Shown here: piece after piece, positions 35,928 through 43,838 of the stretch
Position numbering within the stretch: position 1 is the stretch's first letter
How the letters are laid out: each line of letters starts with the position of its first letter
Assembly: GCA_005798445.1 (NCBI GenBank)
Contig: SYJG01000062.1
Coordinates: 1 to 44,747 of the forward strand
Length of the DNA: 44,747 nucleotides
Direction of reading: 5' to 3'
Origin: Planctomyces sp.
Lineage (GTDB): Bacteria > Planctomycetota > Planctomycetia > Planctomycetales > Planctomycetaceae
Position numbers and translations under genes: made by a program
The notes under the pieces: generated by a model
What the model saw: only the letters and a program-made list of their open reading frames with translations
What the model was told of the DNA's origin: nothing
The model's database searches: none

Positions 35928-36767
35928 ATGACGACACTGCGAATCGCATTGGCTCAGTGCCGACAGACCGACGACTTCGAGACGAACGCGCGCACGATTT
36001 TCCGTTTCCTCGAAGAGGCCGCGGCACAACGGGCGCAGATCGTCTGCTTTCCGGAGACGCAAACCGTCGGCTATCGAGTGGACATCGCTCGGCCCGACAC
36101 GCCGGTTGAGCAGCAGCGGCTTGAAGAGTTGCACCGTCGAGTTGCTCAGCGATGTGGTGAGTTGAACATGGCCTGCATCCTGGGAACCGAAACACCGCTC
36201 GAGTCGAATCCGTCCGGTAGGCCGTACAACTCGGCGTTGGTCATCGCACCGAACGGTGACATCCTCGGTGTCCATCACAAGAATCGGCTCACGCCGCTGG
36301 ATGCCATTGCGTACTCGCCGGGGACGTCCTTCGAGACATTCGACCTGTGCGGCGTTCGAGTCGGAATCGTCATTTGCTTCGAGGGATTTCGCTTTGCCGA
36401 CACGACTCGTGAGTGCGTCCGGCAAGGTGCTCAGCTCATCTTTCATCCTCAGAACAACACGACCCGGCCGAACGATTGGAAGATTCCGATTCATCACTCG
36501 ATGATCGTGACTCGCGCCGCCGAGAACACCGTCTGGTTCGCGTCCTGCAACATGGCTCACGAGCAGCATCAGAATTGCAGCTCGATGATCGTCGCACCCG
36601 ACGGACGCATTCACGCTCAAGCGGCATTGAAGCGTCAAGAAATGCTCGTCGCTGATCTCGACATCGACCTCGCCACGCAAGCCATGTTCAAGTTCGACAC
36701 CGACGGCTGCGCCAAGGTTCTCTTTGCCGACACGGTCGCGCGAGACGAGTACCGAGTTCCTCAATGA
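35928..36767 (+). CDS. Carbon-nitrogen hydrolase (nitrilase superfamily)
   Basis: A 279-aa cytoplasmic enzyme of normal length. The catalytic triad is visible: Glu43 in IVCFPETQTVGYR, Lys118 in GVHHKNRLTPLD, and Cys150 in GIVICFEGFRFAD. The family hydrolyses nitriles or amides, or transfers acyl groups; the substrate cannot be read. The C-terminal IVAPDGRIHAQAALKRQEML and ADLDIDLA also match the family. ATG 35928 has CAGGAGA upstream. It follows the nagA-like gene by 46 bp, which suggests a shared transcript and a possible role in amide or amino-sugar degradation. It ends 22 bp from the convergent membrane-protein gene. Confidence 0.94.
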   Translation: MTTLRIALAQCRQTDDFETNARTIFRFLEEAAAQRAQIVCFPETQTVGYRVDIARPDTPVEQQRLEELHRRVAQRCGELNMACILGTETPLESNPSGRPYNSALVIAPNGDILGVHHKNRLTPLDAIAYSPGTSFETFDLCGVRVGIVICFEGFRFADTTRECVRQGAQLIFHPQNNTTRPNDWKIPIHHSMIVTRAAENTVWFASCNMAHEQHQNCSSMIVAPDGRIHAQAALKRQEMLVADLDIDLATQAMFKFDTDGCAKVLFADTVARDEYRVPQ

Positions 36768-36789
36768 CGAATGATTCCGTGGCGGGGCG

Positions 36790-37515
36790 TTAGTTGGCGA
36801 GCGTCCCGGTTGGTGCTCCGGCCGTTGTCTCTCGCCGCTGGCTCGCGATGGAACTCAGCCGCACCCAGCGGAAATGCCACAGCGTGATGAGCTTGGTCAC
36901 AGCACTCACGGTCGATAACAACATCAACGGCCAGCCGGTGCTCGTGCCCATCGAAAGCGCGAAGGCGATCGTCGAAATGTCTTTCCAAAAGAAGAACTGG
37001 TGCAGCCGAGCTGAGATTCCGCCGGTGCGGCCGGTCTGGCGGATTATCAACACCTGGTGCAGATACCCTTGAGCCAAGATCACCGTGACGATCACGATCA
37101 ATGATTGCGAAACGGTACGTCCCCACTCGGTCGCGCCCGGAATCGTGACGAGTCCCAGCGGTGCTCCCACGAGCAAGATCGCGCACGCGGCAAACGCCAA
37201 ACTCGCCACGCGGTCGCGGCGATCTCGCACGATTTCGAACAGCACGGCCAGGGTGAGCAGCGACGCTGCCAACCTCGGCCAGACGAGGTAGTGGTTGAAC
37301 CGTTCCAGGCACATGCCGTACAGGAAGAACGAGAAGAACGCCAAAAAGCTGCTGACGAATTGATTGACCGACAACACCGCCGTCGGTCGTTCGAGGGTTT
37401 CACCAGCCGCCGCCGATTCCTTCCGCCGCCAGACGAACCCCAACTGCGACCACAGCCCGCCGATGGTCAACAGAAAAATCGCCGAGCTGATCAGTCCCGT
37501 GACGTGGTAACTCAT
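36790..37515 (-). CDS. Polytopic membrane protein, function unknown
   Basis: A 241-aa protein from ATG 37515 (a GTG at 37545 would add 10 residues; neither has a good ribosome site). About seven hydrophobic segments are visible: LISSAIFLLTIGGLWSQLGF, VNQFVSSFLAFFSFFLYGM, PRLAASLLTLAVLFEIV, ASLAFAACAILLVGAPLGLV, SQSLIVIVTVILAQGYL, STIAFALSMGTSTGWPLM and LLSTVSAVTKLITLW. The pattern (SFFLYGMCLERFNHYLVWPR) is reminiscent of small transporter-like or PQ-loop proteins but no family was firmly recognised. It is convergent with the nitrilase-family gene at 36767. The gene downstream of it on its strand starts elsewhere, so it appears to be a single gene. Confidence 0.85.
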   Translation of the reverse strand: MSYHVTGLISSAIFLLTIGGLWSQLGFVWRRKESAAAGETLERPTAVLSVNQFVSSFLAFFSFFLYGMCLERFNHYLVWPRLAASLLTLAVLFEIVRDRRDRVASLAFAACAILLVGAPLGLVTIPGATEWGRTVSQSLIVIVTVILAQGYLHQVLIIRQTGRTGGISARLHQFFFWKDISTIAFALSMGTSTGWPLMLLSTVSAVTKLITLWHFRWVRLSSIASQRRETTAGAPTGTLAN

Positions 37516-37572
37516 GATGCTCGTGGTCTGACAGATTTCCGCCACTCTGTGAAGCCCGTGTCACGCGAACGA

Positions 37573-38472
37573 TCAGCGTCTCCAGCCAGCGGCTTTCAAA
37601 ACATCGGCAACGTCGATCGGACCTTCGTTGCTGAGCAGGCGACAGAGTTGCCGGTCATTCAGAACATCGGCGACCGTTCGTGGCTGGCCATCAACGAAGA
37701 CTTGCTGCGACATCAAGCGAATGCCGTGGCTGTAATCGACGTGCCATTCCGAATGGCCGACGTACAGCGGCTGGATCGGCTTGCCGCTGGGGTAGTGCCA
37801 GCCGTAGATCGCGACGCGGTGCGGCTTCTCCTTCAGACGATTGCTCAGCACGACGTCCTTTTTGTGGCCGACCACCAGTTGTTCGCGCGTCTTGCCAAGC
37901 AATTGCTGCTCGATGATTTGATGATGCTGCCAGAACGTTGCGACGGCATCGCGGTCTTTGGTGAGTGGCTTCGGGTCGAGCTTCACTTCGGCGGCGGCGA
38001 AAAGGTCATCGGAGACTTTCGTCGTGAGCAGCGTGGCAGCGAACTGGTCGGCGATTGTCGTTGCAGTGTGCGGCGTCATCGGAGCGCGGAAGAAGTCGTC
38101 GTCAGAGCCGACCGCCAGAACATCGGGCATCACAAAAATGATCGCGACAGATTTGGCTCCGGAGTCATCGCTCGCCTCCACTTGGATCGGCTTCAACCGT
38201 CGCAGAAAATCGGGAACGTTGCCCACCGTCACCTCGCGCAGAACTGCCGCTTCACGCTGCCCGCGAGGCAGCTCGGCGATCAGCCGCTGAAATTGTGCTC
38301 CGCCCACCGCATTCAGCGGTCGCGACGGGATCGTCAGCCGTACTTTGGAAGCCTCCTTGGGGATCACCGCAGGCTCATCGCCCAACAATGTCGATACCGT
38401 TGCGACCGCGAGCAACAAATACGCGACTCCAGCAAAACGTCTCCAGCGAAGAGAAGTTGCTTGGTCGAACAA
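37573..38472 (-). CDS. Exported protein of unknown function
   Basis: About 299 residues from the TTG at 38472, which gives a natural signal peptide (FAGVAYLLLAVATVSTLLG). No good ribosome site is seen, and the frame is open further upstream into repeat copy 2, so the true start is uncertain. The body has recurring conserved-looking blocks: RLIAELPRGQREAAVLREVT, VAIYGWHYPSGKPIQPLYVG and HVDYSHGIRLMSQQVFVDGQ. The last block looks like a small exported hydrolase domain, but no family name can be given. Its 5' end lies 15 bp from repeat copy 2, which may have replaced the original promoter or start. Confidence 0.75.
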   Translation of the reverse strand: MFDQATSLRWRRFAGVAYLLLAVATVSTLLGDEPAVIPKEASKVRLTIPSRPLNAVGGAQFQRLIAELPRGQREAAVLREVTVGNVPDFLRRLKPIQVEASDDSGAKSVAIIFVMPDVLAVGSDDDFFRAPMTPHTATTIADQFAATLLTTKVSDDLFAAAEVKLDPKPLTKDRDAVATFWQHHQIIEQQLLGKTREQLVVGHKKDVVLSNRLKEKPHRVAIYGWHYPSGKPIQPLYVGHSEWHVDYSHGIRLMSQQVFVDGQPRTVADVLNDRQLCRLLSNEGPIDVADVLKAAGWRR

Positions 38473-38487
38473 CGGGGAGAAGACCTT

Positions 38488-38633
38488 CCTGGCGAACGTA
38501 GCCGTCTCGCTCCCGCGAGGCGGAGCAACGACCGCAGACGCTCGATGATCGAGTTGATGCACAAGGTCAAATGCTCTGCCTCGTGGAACGAGACAGCTAC
38601 GATCGTTCGGTCGCGAGCAACTCGTGTCACACC
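38488..38633. repeat. Composite inverted-repeat element, copy 2 of 3
   Basis: Same order of hairpins as copy 1: hairpin A at 38502-38523 (CCGTCTCG CTCCCG CGAGGCGG) and hairpin B with one changed base (CTGCCTCG TGGAA CGAGACAG). The right end reads GCAACTCGTGTCACACC. The left outer end is degenerate. It lies in the 167-bp gap between two minus-strand genes, 6 bp from the stop of the DUF1501 gene. Confidence 0.9.
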
Positions 38634-38639
38634 GGTCGA

Positions 38640-40124
38640 TCACGCCAGCACCTCGTGGAGCACTTCGCCATGCACGTTGGTCAGCCGGCGCTGGATGCCG
38701 TTGTGGTAGAACGTCAACCGTGTGTGGTCGATGCCGAGCAGGTGCAGGATCGTGGCGTGGAAGTCGTGGACTTCGACTTTCTTCTCGCCGACTTTCCAGC
38801 CGATGTCGTCGGACTCGCCGTAGGCGACGCCGTGCTTGAGACCCGCTCCGGCGAGCCACACGCTGAAGACGTCGGGATTGTGATCGCGACCCGCTCCGAC
38901 TTTGCCGTCGGAGCTTTCCGAATACGGCGTGCGACCAAACTCGGTGTTGAAGATCACCAGCGTGTCGTCGAGCATTCCGCGCTGCCGGAGATCACGCAGC
39001 AACGCGGCGACCGGTTGGTCGATCTTGCCCGACTCGCGGCGATGATTGTTCGGGATGCTGCCGTGAGCGTCCCAATGGACCTCGGTCCCGAACGCCGCTC
39101 CGCTCCAGAGTTGCACGAAACGGACGCCGTGTTCGAGCAGTCGGCGGGACATCAAACAGGCTCGCGCGAAGTCGGCGCACTCCTTCTGATCGACGCCGTA
39201 CATCGCCTGTGTGGCGGCGGTTTCTTGGTTCAAGTCGGTCGCTCGCGGAATCGTCATCTGCATGCGAGCGGCGAGTTCGTAGCTCCGCATCCGGCTTTCG
39301 AGTGCGTCGTCGTGGCCGCGTTCGTCGAGATGCCGGCGATTGAGTTCCGCGACTGCCGCAAACCGCGCGGCCTGTGTGGCATCATCGAGCTTCGTCGCCG
39401 GTTGTAGATTCCGCACCGCCGGGCCGCTCGTGTTGAGCACGACTCCTTGGTGCCGCGCAGGAAGAAATCCGCTTGACCAATTGTTGGCTCGGCCAGTCGG
39501 CCACGAGCGTACATCGGGCAGCACGACGAACGTCGGCAAGTTGTCCGACTCACCACCGAGGCCGTAGGAAACCCACGCTCCCGCCGCCGGAAAGCCGAGC
39601 GTGCGAAAGCCGCTGTTCGCCTCGTAAGTCGCCGGAGTGTGATTGCCAGTCCCCGACCACATCGACTTGATCACGGTCAGTTCGTCTGCGACCTCGGCCA
39701 GGTGCGGAAACAAATCGGAGACCCACAGTCCACTCTCGCCGCGCTGCCGGAACTTGAAGTGCGGCCGATGCAGCAACCCGACCTTCCCCATGAACCCCTG
39801 CGGCTTCTCGTCACCAGGGACCGACTTGCCGTGCAGCTTTTCCAAATTCGGCTTGTAATCAAACGACTCAAGCTGACTCAGTCCCCCCTGCAAGAAAATC
39901 TGAATCGCCCGCTTCGCTTTTGGAAGATGATGAAATCCGTCGAGGCTACCACTCTGCCCAATGTTCGCGGCATTAGCGCAGAGTGCATTGTCTCTGTGAA
40001 GCATCGCTGACAACGCCAATGCACCGAAGCCTTGACCAGCTTCGGTGAGAAAGAGACGACGGTTCGCGATTCGTGAAATCTGTGGTGACAACATTGGTTC
40101 TCGTTGTTGAACAGCCGTTTGCAT
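38640..40124 (-). CDS. DUF1501 family exported protein
   Basis: A 494-aa DUF1501 protein of the long type. The leader (NRRLFLTEAGQGFGALALSA) has an RRLFL Tat-like motif. Diagnostic blocks: IQIFLQGGLSQLESFDYKPN, WVSYGLGGESDNLPTFVVLP, LVIFNTEFGRTPYSES and the C-terminal HDFHATILHLLGIDHTRL. ATG 40124 overlaps the stop of the upstream gene as TAATG, so translation is probably coupled to it; a second ATG at 40094 would keep the leader. This gene pairs with the DUF1549/DUF1553 gene upstream, as usual in planctomycetes, with a 134-aa gene between them. Its stop codon lies 6 bp before a repeat element. Confidence 0.94.
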   Translation of the reverse strand: MQTAVQQREPMLSPQISRIANRRLFLTEAGQGFGALALSAMLHRDNALCANAANIGQSGSLDGFHHLPKAKRAIQIFLQGGLSQLESFDYKPNLEKLHGKSVPGDEKPQGFMGKVGLLHRPHFKFRQRGESGLWVSDLFPHLAEVADELTVIKSMWSGTGNHTPATYEANSGFRTLGFPAAGAWVSYGLGGESDNLPTFVVLPDVRSWPTGRANNWSSGFLPARHQGVVLNTSGPAVRNLQPATKLDDATQAARFAAVAELNRRHLDERGHDDALESRMRSYELAARMQMTIPRATDLNQETAATQAMYGVDQKECADFARACLMSRRLLEHGVRFVQLWSGAAFGTEVHWDAHGSIPNNHRRESGKIDQPVAALLRDLRQRGMLDDTLVIFNTEFGRTPYSESSDGKVGAGRDHNPDVFSVWLAGAGLKHGVAYGESDDIGWKVGEKKVEVHDFHATILHLLGIDHTRLTFYHNGIQRRLTNVHGEVLHEVLA

Positions 40125-40528
40125 TAGTTGCTCGTCCCGCTATCGGGATACCAATACCGGAGCGACGGCGAGTTGAAGTCAATTCGATTTCCGAAGTAGC
40201 AGTCGATGATCGCATCGGCCGCTGCCTCAAGTGAATCAAACGTGCCCTGAAAGAAAACAGGACCAGGACCAGGAGCCGCTGGGACTGACATATCGACCCA
40301 CCACCTGATTGGCCTGCGTTTACGAACGATGCTGGCGTCGGGTGCGTTCGTCAAAAATGAAACGTCGCCAATTCCAGCGGGCCTTCCGTCCTCATGATCC
40401 GGGAATCGAGTTCCGCTCACTGACGCTGGGCGTGCGACTGTGAGGGATGATCGCTCCGCATCAACTCCGACAATGAGACCACGCTGAATCAATTGAGGGG
40501 GCACGGGGATTGTGTAATTCGATGACAT
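40124..40528 (-). CDS. Hypothetical protein (134 aa), between the DUF1553 and DUF1501 genes
   Basis: No family recognised. The protein has no signal peptide or membrane segment. The N-terminus MSSNYTIPVPPQLIQRGLIV and the core ASIVRKRRPIRWWVDMSVPA followed by FQGTFDSLEAAADAIIDCYF suggest a small mixed alpha/beta domain, with one cysteine at the end of a helix. The ribosome site is weak. It sits between the stop of the DUF1549/DUF1553 gene (18 bp) and the DUF1501 gene, overlapping the latter as TAATG. This placement inside an otherwise standard pair suggests co-expression, but no role can be given. Confidence 0.72.
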   Translation of the reverse strand: MSSNYTIPVPPQLIQRGLIVGVDAERSSLTVARPASVSGTRFPDHEDGRPAGIGDVSFLTNAPDASIVRKRRPIRWWVDMSVPAAPGPGPVFFQGTFDSLEAAADAIIDCYFGNRIDFNSPSLRYWYPDSGTSN

Positions 40529-40546
40529 ACAGCACCGATCGCAAAA

Positions 40547-43480
40547 TTAGTCCACAAATAGAAACTCGTTGGCATTGAACAGCACGACGCAGAATTGAGT
40601 CAGCCCATGTTGTGTTACGAAGCGTTCGCCGAACTTCAATTCCTCGGCGACGGGCTGTCGAGCCAACACCAGCGAGTACGCTCGACGGACTTGTGGGGCG
40701 ACGTCGTCGCCTGCATCACTGCGGAGTCGTTCGGCGAATCGGGTGGCATAGTGTTCGATGAAAGCGTCGTTGAGCAGCGACAGCGCTTGCAGCGGAGTGC
40801 TCGTGACCGATCGGCGCGGCGTTGGGACTGACGGGTCGGGGCAGTCGAGCGTGTCGAGCAGCGGACTCGTGCCGGCTCGGACCCAGGTGCGGTAAAGGCT
40901 GCGGCGATTGAACTCAGGGCCGATCGCGTCGAAGACGGTGTAGGTCTCGTTGTTGCCGGCGCTCGAAATCGTGAAGTCGCGGAAGCCAGGACCGCCGAGC
41001 TTCGGATCGAGGTCTCCGGAGATCGCGAGGACCGCGTCACGAAACGTCTCGGCATCCAGCCGCTGTGCGGGACGGTGCCAGAGAAGGCGGTTGTCGGCGT
41101 CGAGGGATTTTTGATTTTCGATTTTTGATTTTTGATTGTCTGACTTCTGACCGCTGACCTCTGGCTTCTGACTCGCTCCCTGCTGATACGTCGCACTCGT
41201 GACGATCAGCTTCTGAATCCGCTTCAGGCTCCAGGCGGGACCGTCTGTCGGTCGCACGAGTTGGCTGGCGAGCCAGTCGAGCAATTCTGGATGCGACGGC
41301 TGGCCTCCTTGAAAACCGAAGTCGCTCGGCGTGCGGACCAAGCCTTCGCCGAAGTGGTAGCCCCAGAGGCGATTGACGATGACTCGCGGAGTCAGCGGGT
41401 TGTTTGGATCGGCGATCCATTCGGCGAGCGCCTTTCGGCGGTCGGCTTCGAGCGACGTTTCCGACAGCTTCCAATCGGCGACGGCACCGGTGACCGCCGC
41501 GATGCCGCGCGGGACGACGACCTCGCCCGGCTGTTTGAAGTCGCCGCGAGCGAGCACTCGCCACGCTCCCGGTTGCTGCGGGACCGTCGTGTGAGCGGGG
41601 CCGCCGCGCAGCAATCGAATGACCGCTTCACGTCGTGAGACTTCTGTCGCAACGTCGCCATCCCGTCCCGTGTGACGGCTACGTATTCCCTCGACTTCCG
41701 CTTCCAGAGCGGAGATGCGGCGTTCGACTTCGGGCTTCGCAGCTTCGAGCAGGCTTTTTCGTTCGTCGCCGTGGAACGTGCCGCCGAGGGCCGCGCTGAT
41801 TTGATAGAACTCGCGCTGTGTGATCGGGTCGAACTTGTGGTCGTGGCAGCGGCTGCAATTGATTGTCAGGCCGAGAAACGTTTGGCCGACCGCTCCGACG
41901 AGTCCTTCCAGTTCCTCCTCGCGAGCGAACGCCCGCATGTCGGGCGTGCCGTTGTTATACGCCGTCAGGTCATACGGCCCGACGGTGAGGAACCCGCTGG
42001 CGATCACCGCGAGCGGGTTCTCTGGAGTCAGCACGTCGCCGGCGATCTGCCAGCGGATGAAGTCGTCGTAAGGCAGGTCCGAATTGAATGCCTCGACCAC
42101 GAAGTCGCGGTACTTCCAGAGGTTCGGCCGGAGTTTGTTCCGCTCGAAGCCTTGGCTCTCGCCGAAGCGGACGATGTCGAGCCAGTGTCGCGCCCAACGC
42201 TCGCCGTAGTGCGGCGAGTCGAGCAGGCGATCGACGAGCTTCTCGTAGGCTTTCGGGTTGCGGTCGTTGAGGAAGTCTTCGACTTCACTCGGTGTCGGTG
42301 GCAGACCGATGAGGTCGAACGTCAGCCGGCGGATCAGTGTGCGGCGGTCGGCTTCGGGGGACGGCGTGAGGCCGGCTTTGTTGAGGCGTTCGAGGATGAA
42401 GTGGTCGATCACCGACTCATTCGGCGAGCGGGGCGGCGTCAGCCCCCCGGTTCTTCCGTCGCCTGGCCGGGGGGCTAACGCCGCCCCGCTCGCCTGTTGT
42501 CGCTGGAAGACCGGCGGCTCGACGACTCTCAGTGGTTGCAGCGACCACCAGTTGTAGCCCGCTCGGCGATCGCTGGTGAACAGGAACGGATCGATCGGGT
42601 CGGAGTCCCACTTCGCGCCAGACTTGATCCACTCGCGCAGTCGCTGGCGATCGGCGGTGGAAAGCGGTTCGCGCCCTTTCGGCGGCATCTCACCGGCGTC
42701 GATCCGCTTCAGCAGCAGGCTGTCGAGATCGTTTGTCTTGATCGCTGCTCCACTGTCGCCACCGGCCAACGCGTGCTCGCGACGAGTCAGATCGAGTCCC
42801 CCTTTGCGATCCGATTCGTTGTGACACTCCAAACAATTCCGGGCGAGGATCAACGCCACATCCGCTTCGAGCGACGACTTCGCCACCATCGGCGTGAATC
42901 CCGGCAGCGGATTGTCCTTCGGCGTGAGCGTCCCGCGCCAGATTTCGACGCCCGACAAGTTCGCGTGTCCGCCGATCGCAGCGAGTTCAATCGTTCCATC
43001 AGCAACGTCGAGCACCCACGGCCCCAAGCGATCCCAATGTCCGCCGTTGCCGCTGTTGTATTTTTCGAGGACTCGCCGTCCGTTGAGCAGCACGTTGAAC
43101 GTCTGCGGATCGTTGTCCTCCCAGACGTAGAGATAGACGCTGAACGATCCCGTCGGCACGCCGGTGACTTGCAACCAAGCCTTCCCATCGCGTCCGTATC
43201 GCGACGACCGAATCATCCGCGACCGAGCGTCATCCGTCGCCGGGATCAACCGCACCGACTGATTCTCGAACGCCGACAGTCCGTCGGTCACGACTCCACG
43301 AGCGTCGTCTGCCTCCCACGCCTGTCCGTCGATCATCAACGCCGGGCCGTTGAGATTGATGCCCCGAAAGAACGTCGGGGAGTCCTCGGCGTTGGCCGGT
43401 CGCAAAAACATCGACGCGAGAAGCAACAGACCACTCAACGCGGCGACAACCGATATTCGATTTGGTCGAGGGTGATTCAT
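40547..43480 (-). CDS. Malectin-like/PSCyt1-DUF1549-DUF1553 giant exported protein
   Basis: A 977-aa protein. Signal peptide 1-31 (ALSGLLLLASMFLRPANA), then a malectin- or carbohydrate-binding-like domain (FRGINLNGPALMIDGQAWEA, SVYLYVWEDNDPQTFNVLLN), PSCyt1 with RNCLECHNESDRKGG, DUF1549 ([40 protein letters not shown]) and DUF1553 (LAEWIADPNNPLTPRVIVNR, TSTPLQALSLLNDAFIEHYA). It likely acts in the periplasm with possible heme groups. Starts are uncertain: GTG 43501, ATG 43498 and ATG 43480 all fit; 43480 gives the best leader. Two in-frame insertions are seen: a 72-nt palindrome (42423-42494) ahead of DUF1549, and the repeat NQKSKIENQKS (41105-41174) in DUF1553. Confidence 0.92.
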   Translation of the reverse strand: MNHPRPNRISVVAALSGLLLLASMFLRPANAEDSPTFFRGINLNGPALMIDGQAWEADDARGVVTDGLSAFENQSVRLIPATDDARSRMIRSSRYGRDGKAWLQVTGVPTGSFSVYLYVWEDNDPQTFNVLLNGRRVLEKYNSGNGGHWDRLGPWVLDVADGTIELAAIGGHANLSGVEIWRGTLTPKDNPLPGFTPMVAKSSLEADVALILARNCLECHNESDRKGGLDLTRREHALAGGDSGAAIKTNDLDSLLLKRIDAGEMPPKGREPLSTADRQRLREWIKSGAKWDSDPIDPFLFTSDRRAGYNWWSLQPLRVVEPPVFQRQQASGAALAPRPGDGRTGGLTPPRSPNESVIDHFILERLNKAGLTPSPEADRRTLIRRLTFDLIGLPPTPSEVEDFLNDRNPKAYEKLVDRLLDSPHYGERWARHWLDIVRFGESQGFERNKLRPNLWKYRDFVVEAFNSDLPYDDFIRWQIAGDVLTPENPLAVIASGFLTVGPYDLTAYNNGTPDMRAFAREEELEGLVGAVGQTFLGLTINCSRCHDHKFDPITQREFYQISAALGGTFHGDERKSLLEAAKPEVERRISALEAEVEGIRSRHTGRDGDVATEVSRREAVIRLLRGGPAHTTVPQQPGAWRVLARGDFKQPGEVVVPRGIAAVTGAVADWKLSETSLEADRRKALAEWIADPNNPLTPRVIVNRLWGYHFGEGLVRTPSDFGFQGGQPSHPELLDWLASQLVRPTDGPAWSLKRIQKLIVTSATYQQGASQKPEVSGQKSDNQKSKIENQKSLDADNRLLWHRPAQRLDAETFRDAVLAISGDLDPKLGGPGFRDFTISSAGNNETYTVFDAIGPEFNRRSLYRTWVRAGTSPLLDTLDCPDPSVPTPRRSVTSTPLQALSLLNDAFIEHYATRFAERLRSDAGDDVAPQVRRAYSLVLARQPVAEELKFGERFVTQHGLTQFCVVLFNANEFLFVD
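41105..41174. repeat. Low-complexity in-frame repeat (TTTTTGATT and CTGACTTCTGAC words)
   Basis: A-T-rich units TTTTTGATT and then CTGACTTCTGACCGCTGACC encode the segment KPEVSGQKSDNQKSKIENQK in the DUF1553 domain. It sits after TSATYQQ, the same position where the paralogue at 4899-8174 carries its own simple repeat. Confidence 0.88.
42423..42494. repeat. Palindromic element inside the DUF1549/DUF1553 coding region
   Basis: Arms of 28 nt at 42423-42450 and 42467-42494 with one mismatch; loop 16 nt. Its words GGCGAGCGG and GGCGTCAGCCC match the palindrome at 17379-17464. The full element is 72 nt, exactly 24 codons, so the frame is kept. Confidence 0.92.
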
Positions 43481-43513
43481 GGGGCGGATGACTCTCATCA
43501 CGGTCGCGACGAT

Positions 43514-43783
43514 TTGTAACCCGAAGCGTCAGCGAGGGCGAGCGCTTCACGAGCCGTCGATCACGATGGTCAGGCAGGTATCCCTGGCGAACGTAGCCGC
43601 CTCACTCCCGTGAGGCGGAGCTTTCAACGTTGACGATCCAATCACGAACTCACGCACAAGGCCAATTGCTCTGCCTCGTGGAACGAGGCAGCTACGTTCA
43701 CGCGTTCGCCAGCAGCACTCGCCACACCCGAACGCTGAGTCGTCGTCTGAAACGCTCGCCCTCTCTGACGCTTCGGGTTACAA
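43514..43783. repeat. Outer palindrome (TTGTAACCCGAAGCGTCAG family) enclosing repeat copy 3
   Basis: Arms of 36 nt at 43514-43549 and 43748-43783 match at 34 positions. Their long spacer contains copy 3 of the composite element. It fills the 358-bp divergent gap between the DUF1549/DUF1553 gene and the fumarase gene, where no gene is seen. Confidence 0.9.
43583..43728. repeat. Composite inverted-repeat element, copy 3 of 3
   Basis: Hairpin A at 43597-43618 (CCGCCTCA CTCCCG TGAGGCGG) differs from copy 1 by paired changes that keep the stem. Hairpin B at 43671-43691 is identical to copy 1. The right end reads CGCCAGCAGCACTCGCCACACC with small changes. Confidence 0.92.
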
Positions 43784-43838
43784 GTCAGCGATCGGTTATC
43801 TCGCCGACTATGATCTGAATTCCTCTGGAATCCCCACC

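Noticed and set aside
34416-43728. CRISPR array from the recurring hairpins
   Set aside because: The three copies are thousands of bases apart with genes between them; there are no regular spacers and no cas genes.
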